NCBI GenBank assembly: GCA_050485645.1
Contig: JBJHBT010000029.1
Coordinates: 1 to 48,432 of the forward strand
Reading direction: 5' to 3'
DNA length: 48,432 nt
Source: JBJHBP01 sp050485645
GTDB lineage: Bacteria; Pseudomonadota; Gammaproteobacteria; Steroidobacterales; Rariloculaceae
Shown: positions 44,997 to 48,432 of the stretch, piece by piece
Position numbering within the stretch: position 1 is the stretch's first letter
Layout of the letters: every line of letters starts with the position of its first letter
Position numbers and translations under genes: made by a program
The notes under the pieces: model-generated
The model's input: only the letters and a program-made list of their open reading frames with translations
Database searches by the model: none
What the model was told of the DNA's origin: nothing

Positions 44997-45580
44997 CTGT
45001 ACCACTCACTGGCCAGCGACCAGTCGCGCCGCCAGAACGCCAACAGTCGCAACGGGCCGGACAGCCGCTCCACATCGAGTACCGCCCGCACCCGCACGTC
45101 GAATGTCTGCCCCGACTCCAGCAGTGCCGAATCGATGATCGGAAACTGGTCTATTCGACCCAGGTGGTTGAGAGCCGCGAACAGGGTTGCGAATGAGGTC
45201 TGTTCGCCACTATTGAGGTTGACGACGATGTACCTGTCGCTGAGGGTGTGAAATTCCAGGCGAAAGCGCTGCTGCAGGGCGGCGTGGATGACATCGCCCC
45301 AGAAACGGCGGATGCGTATCACTTCCACATCGAGACGGAACGTCAGCGGTACGCCAGCGTCGAGCGCCTCGCGAATATCGGTGGACAGCCGGTATTCGAT
45401 CCGGCCATCGAGAAAGTACACGCCATTGCTGAGCGTCGCGCCGGCCGAACGCACCTCGAATCGACCCGGGTCGTTCTGTGCATGGGAGACAGGCACCACG
45501 GTGAACAGGCACAGCAACGCGCAGACGAGCCATGGCAACCGGCCCGGCCGGTGAAACAGGATTTCTGCGCAGGGATACAC
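44975..45580 (-). CDS. DUF4390 periplasmic protein
   Basis: The 201-residue product begins at GTG with a signal peptide (WLVCALLCLFTVVPVSHAQ) and matches DUF4390: GVYFLDGRIEYRLSTDIREA, GVPLTFRLDVEV, FWRRDWSLASEWYRWPL. Members sit between rsmB and ntrY in many gammaproteobacteria and may supply the sensor with a periplasmic partner; that role is inferred from gene order only. Its end overlaps ntrY by 22 bases (or 31 with the GTG start). No SD is evident. Confidence 0.85.
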   Translation of the reverse strand: MYPCAEILFHRPGRLPWLVCALLCLFTVVPVSHAQNDPGRFEVRSAGATLSNGVYFLDGRIEYRLSTDIREALDAGVPLTFRLDVEVIRIRRFWGDVIHAALQQRFRLEFHTLSDRYIVVNLNSGEQTSFATLFAALNHLGRIDQFPIIDSALLESGQTFDVRVRAVLDVERLSGPLRLLAFWRRDWSLASEWYRWPLVRD

Positions 45581-45589
45581 GGCGGATCG

Positions 45590-46903
45590 CTAAGGCCCCG
45601 GCCTGTCCAGACAAGCAAAATAAAAGCCGTCCATACTCGCCTCCCCCGCCAACAGCTGCAATTCAGGCTGATCCGGCGCTGACACCGCATCGTCGGTGGC
45701 GGCCAGAAACCCATCGACCTGTTTGCCGTTCTCGCATCGCAGTACGGTACAGGTTACGTAGACCAGCCTGCCACCGGGAATGAGCAGCGGCCACAGCGCC
45801 TTCAGCAGGCGCCGCTGCAGGTCAACCACCGTGGCCAGGTCATGCCGTGTCCGCAACAGCTTGATGTCCGGATGGCGACGAATGACCCCCAGCGCACTGC
45901 ACGGCGCATCCAGCAGAATGCGGTCAAATCGGCGTCCGTCCCACCAGCCCCCCGGCTCTGCCGCATCCGCCTCGATGACGGTGGCCGCAAGCTCCAGCCG
46001 ACGCAGATTACCCTGCAAGGTACGCAGTCGTCGACTGTCGCGGTCCACGGCAACCACCTCAGCCAGCTCAGGGCAGGCTTCCAGCATATGGGCGGTCTTG
46101 CCACCCGGTGCGGCGCACGCATCGAGCACCCGCAGTCCCGGCCGAAGATTCAGCCGCTGCACCGCCAGCTGTGCCGCGCCGTCCTGCACCGACACCAGAC
46201 CCTGCGCGTATCCGGGCAGATCGGCAACCGCGACCGGCTCATCCATCAGCAGAGCGGCCGGCAGCGAATCATGCGGCTGCGCGCCCAGACCTTCGGCCAG
46301 CAGCCGCTGGAGATACTGTTCGCGCGTCGTACGCCGCAGGTTCACGCGCAGCCACATTGGTGGCGGCGCATTGTTGGCGGCGACGATCTCCGGCCAGCGA
46401 TCAGGCCAGTCTGCGGCGAGCAGCGCCAGCATCCAGTCCGGATGCGCATGCAGCGCCTCGGGCACATCGGCCATGGCCGCGTCCAGCCGGGCGCGCTCAC
46501 GCAGGAATCGACGCATCACGGCATTGACGAGCCCGCCGGTGCGTGCAATGCCCAGCTCACGGGCGGCATCCACGGTCGCCGATACGGCGGCATGATCGGG
46601 TATGCGCAGCCACTGCAGCTGGAACAGGCCGATGCGCAGCAGCGCCCCCAACAGGGCGTCCCGCTCCGACAACGGCTTGAGCAGCAGCCGGCTCACCTGC
46701 CATTGCAGTCGGAAGTGCCAGCGCAGTGACCCGGACACCAGTGCCCGCAATGCCGGAAGATCGCGAGGCGCCACGCCCGGCGGCCTGGCGAACAGCACCT
46801 CCAGCGGCACATGGTCACGCAGCACCCGCAACTGAAGCCGGGCGGCGACGGCGCGCAGCGTGGCGCCTGGCAGTTCCGCGGTCTTCTCAGTCGTGCTCGA
46901 CAA
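45590..46903 (-). CDS. rsmB: 16S rRNA (cytosine(967)-C5)-methyltransferase (TTG start)
   Basis: RsmB methylates C967 of 16S rRNA. The 437-residue protein has the NusB-like N-terminal domain (about 1-140) and the RNA m5C catalytic domain: VLDACAAPGGKTAHML (SAM), VAVDRDSRRLRTL, ILLDAPCSALGVIRRHPDIK with the release cysteine, and YVTCTV with the nucleophile cysteine. There is no ATG before the conserved start; TTG at 46903 (or GTG at 46912) overlaps the end of fmt by about 17 bases. The operon order def-fmt-rsmB is the standard one. Confidence 0.95.
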   Translation of the reverse strand: MSSTTEKTAELPGATLRAVAARLQLRVLRDHVPLEVLFARPPGVAPRDLPALRALVSGSLRWHFRLQWQVSRLLLKPLSERDALLGALLRIGLFQLQWLRIPDHAAVSATVDAARELGIARTGGLVNAVMRRFLRERARLDAAMADVPEALHAHPDWMLALLAADWPDRWPEIVAANNAPPPMWLRVNLRRTTREQYLQRLLAEGLGAQPHDSLPAALLMDEPVAVADLPGYAQGLVSVQDGAAQLAVQRLNLRPGLRVLDACAAPGGKTAHMLEACPELAEVVAVDRDSRRLRTLQGNLRRLELAATVIEADAAEPGGWWDGRRFDRILLDAPCSALGVIRRHPDIKLLRTRHDLATVVDLQRRLLKALWPLLIPGGRLVYVTCTVLRCENGKQVDGFLAATDDAVSAPDQPELQLLAGEASMDGFYFACLDRPGP

Positions 46904-47837
46904 AGGACACACCGGTGACCGGATGCGCAGCGAGATAGGCGGCCACCGGCATGGACCGGGCCGACGGTGGCTGTACCTCGAGGATGCGCAGCATGCCGTG
47001 GCTGGCCGCGACAACCAGACCGTCGGCATCCGCGCCAACAATGGTGCCCGGCTGCGCCAGCGACGCACCATCCAGCGCCTCGGCGCGCCACACGCGCAGC
47101 CGCCGCCCGTCAGTGAGCCTGCCTTCCGCCACCGGCCACGGGTTGTAGGCGCGTATCCGGCGTTCCAGCAACATCGCGGACTCGCGCCAGTCCATGCGCG
47201 CATCGCGCTTGTGGATCTTTGGTGCACAGGTGGCGAGCGCTTCGTTCTGCGGTGTCGCACTCAGGCTGCCGTCCAGCAGCGCATCCAGGTGGTCGAGCAA
47301 CAGTTCGCCGCCCAGGTCGGCAAGCCGGCCGTGCAGGCTGCCGGTGGTCTCATCCGGCGCCAGCGCCACCGCACGCTGCGCATACACCGGCCCGGTATCC
47401 AGGGCCGGTACCACCTGCATCAGGCTTACGCCGGTCTGCCCGTCTCCGGCCAGAATCGCATACTGCATCGGCGCCGCCCCCCGCCAGCGCGGCAGCAGCG
47501 ACGCATGGAGGTTGAGACAGGGACGGCGCGGCCAGTCCAGCATCCAACGCGGGAGCAGCAGACCATACGCAGCAACCACCAGCAGGTCGGGCTGCCCGCC
47601 CCAGTCGGGCGGTGGCGCCGTCAACGCGCGCAGGGATTCAGGCTGCCGTACAGGCAGACCCAGTTCGGTGGCGGCCTGCCCCACTGGCGGCGGCGTCAGT
47701 CTGCGGCCGCGGCCGGCTGGCCGGTTCGGCTGAGTCAGGACACAGGAGACTTCAACCCCGGCTGCCACCAGCGCCTTCAGCGCCGGCACCGCGAACTCGG
47801 CGCTGCCGGCGAAAACAACTCGCGGCGTGGCGTTCAG
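46887..47837 (-). CDS. fmt: Methionyl-tRNA formyltransferase (apparent CTG start)
   Basis: Fmt formylates initiator Met-tRNA. The catalytic motif LNLHASLLPRWRGAAP, the preceding LTQPNRPAGRGRRL loop and the C-terminal OB-like domain (about 205-316) are intact. The first ATG/GTG would begin at PALKALVAAG and remove the essential first beta strand, VVFAGSAEFAV. The frame upstream has only CTG at 47837, whose TG is shared with the def stop codon, before an in-frame TGA. CTG initiation gives 316 residues, equal to the family norm. It is translationally coupled to def. Confidence 0.93.
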   Translation of the reverse strand: MNATPRVVFAGSAEFAVPALKALVAAGVEVSCVLTQPNRPAGRGRRLTPPPVGQAATELGLPVRQPESLRALTAPPPDWGGQPDLLVVAAYGLLLPRWMLDWPRRPCLNLHASLLPRWRGAAPMQYAILAGDGQTGVSLMQVVPALDTGPVYAQRAVALAPDETTGSLHGRLADLGGELLLDHLDALLDGSLSATPQNEALATCAPKIHKRDARMDWRESAMLLERRIRAYNPWPVAEGRLTDGRRLRVWRAEALDGASLAQPGTIVGADADGLVVAASHGMLRILEVQPPSARSMPVAAYLAAHPVTGVSFVEHD

Positions 47838-48382
47838 ATGACCGGAACCGAAGTCTGCGCGGCGGGTGCCGTTGTCTGGTCACTACCGCGCTTTGCCTGC
47901 TTCAGCAGCTTTTTCCTGAAGCGCTCGCGCTTCAGAGGTGACAGATAGTCGACGAACAGCCGGCCGTCCAGGTGATCCATCTCGTGCTGAATGCAGACCG
48001 CCAGCAGGCCCTCGGCATCCATCTCGAAAGGCCGCCCGTCGCGATCCAGCGCCCTGACGCGGATCGTCTCCGAGCGCCGGATCAGCTCGTAGAAACCGGG
48101 CACCGACAGGCAGCCCTCTTCGTGGCGGATTTCGCCTTCGGCGGCGATGATTTCCGGGTTGATCAGACACAGGGGTTCATCGCGCTCCTCGGAAACGTCG
48201 ACAACCAGCAGGCGCTTGTGTACGTTGACCTGTGTAGCGGCCAGCCCTATGCCCGGCGCCGCGTACATGGTCTCGAACATGTCGGCCACCAGTTTTTTTA
48301 TGTCGTCATCGACTTTTGTGACCGGTTCGGCACGAATTCGCAGCCGCGGATCGGGATACTCGATAATTGGGAGACGTGCCAT
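47834..48382 (-). CDS. def: Peptide deformylase
   Basis: Def removes the N-formyl group from nascent proteins. All three motifs of the metal site are present: GIGLAATQ, EGCLSVPG with the metal cysteine, and QHEMDHLDG with the two histidines and the catalytic glutamate. At 182 residues it is slightly longer than E. coli Def (169) because of a polar Ala/Thr-rich tail. It heads the def-fmt-rsmB-DUF4390-ntrY-ntrX operon. Its upstream region, with a possible TATACA box, continues beyond the window edge. Confidence 0.98.
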   Translation of the reverse strand: MARLPIIEYPDPRLRIRAEPVTKVDDDIKKLVADMFETMYAAPGIGLAATQVNVHKRLLVVDVSEERDEPLCLINPEIIAAEGEIRHEEGCLSVPGFYELIRRSETIRVRALDRDGRPFEMDAEGLLAVCIQHEMDHLDGRLFVDYLSPLKRERFRKKLLKQAKRGSDQTTAPAAQTSVPVI

Positions 48383-48432
48383 TGTGGACGGAACCTCAAG
48401 TCGTGTATAACGCGCCGGAGTTGAGTTAACTC

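Noticed and set aside
48423..48432. Palindrome GAGTTAACTC at the right edge, with a partial match near 7185
   Set aside because: Short and imperfectly repeated; chance cannot be excluded and context is cut off by the edge.

Overview
The window is high-GC chromosomal DNA, almost certainly from a gammaproteobacterium. The evidence is a set of core gene neighbourhoods: def-fmt-rsmB-DUF4390-ntrY-ntrX, ftsY-ftsE-ftsX-rpoH, rpmB-rpmG next to radC and coaBC-dut, rsmD-coaD, gltB-gltD, priA followed by a SPOR protein, and three-gene pntAA-pntAB-pntB. The style fits the Xanthomonadales / Chromatiales / Nevskiales side of the class, but no genus can be named from sequence alone. Coding density is very high, many operon junctions are 4-base ATGA-type overlaps, and no gene-free stretch exceeds about 260 bases. 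There is no rRNA, CRISPR array, transposase gene or recognisable phage.

Layout: 1-1700 is a small accessory-looking segment (YcaC-like hydrolase tail, MoaF-like/SnoaL-like protein, broken alpha/beta-hydrolase fragment, Rid protein) bounded by a tRNA-Gly(CCC). 2.0-11 kb holds trmB, an AmpG-like transporter, an S41 peptidase with a small lipoprotein, pyrE, a DUF4124 protein, dut, coaBC, radC, rpmB and rpmG. 11-20.5 kb holds a delta-9-type desaturase, mutM, a long inverted repeat, ggt-coaD-rsmD, then ftsY-ftsE-ftsX and rpoH. 20.5-25.2 kb holds an OmpA-like lipoprotein, a degenerate DUF962 membrane protein, a Nudix hydrolase and a two-component system of the PdsR/PdsS type. 25.2-32.5 kb is msrA, gltD, gltB and a LEA-14-like lipoprotein on the minus strand. 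32.7-41.3 kb holds a thiolase and VOC protein, an HNH nuclease, the pnt operon, priA and a SPOR protein. 41.4-48.4 kb is the minus-strand def-fmt-rsmB-DUF4390-ntrY-ntrX operon.

The most interesting signal is regulatory. A near-perfect CIRCE element (HrcA operator) lies on the sigma-70-like promoter of rpoH, so the two heat-shock circuits appear wired in series: HrcA controlling sigma-32. A 261-bp inverted repeat fills the space between the convergent mutM and ggt stop codons. NtrX lacks the GAFTGA loop and has altered Walker motifs, so it should not activate sigma-54 RNA polymerase.

Translation starts are also unusual. fmt and the DUF962 gene have no ATG, GTG or TTG available and seem to begin at CTG. 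ftsY, ftsE and rsmB seem to begin at TTG. Several genes (trmB, mutM, ampG-like, SPOR) have a -10-like hexamer 6-9 bases before the start codon, suggesting leaderless mRNAs. All functions are assigned by reading motifs; no database search was possible.
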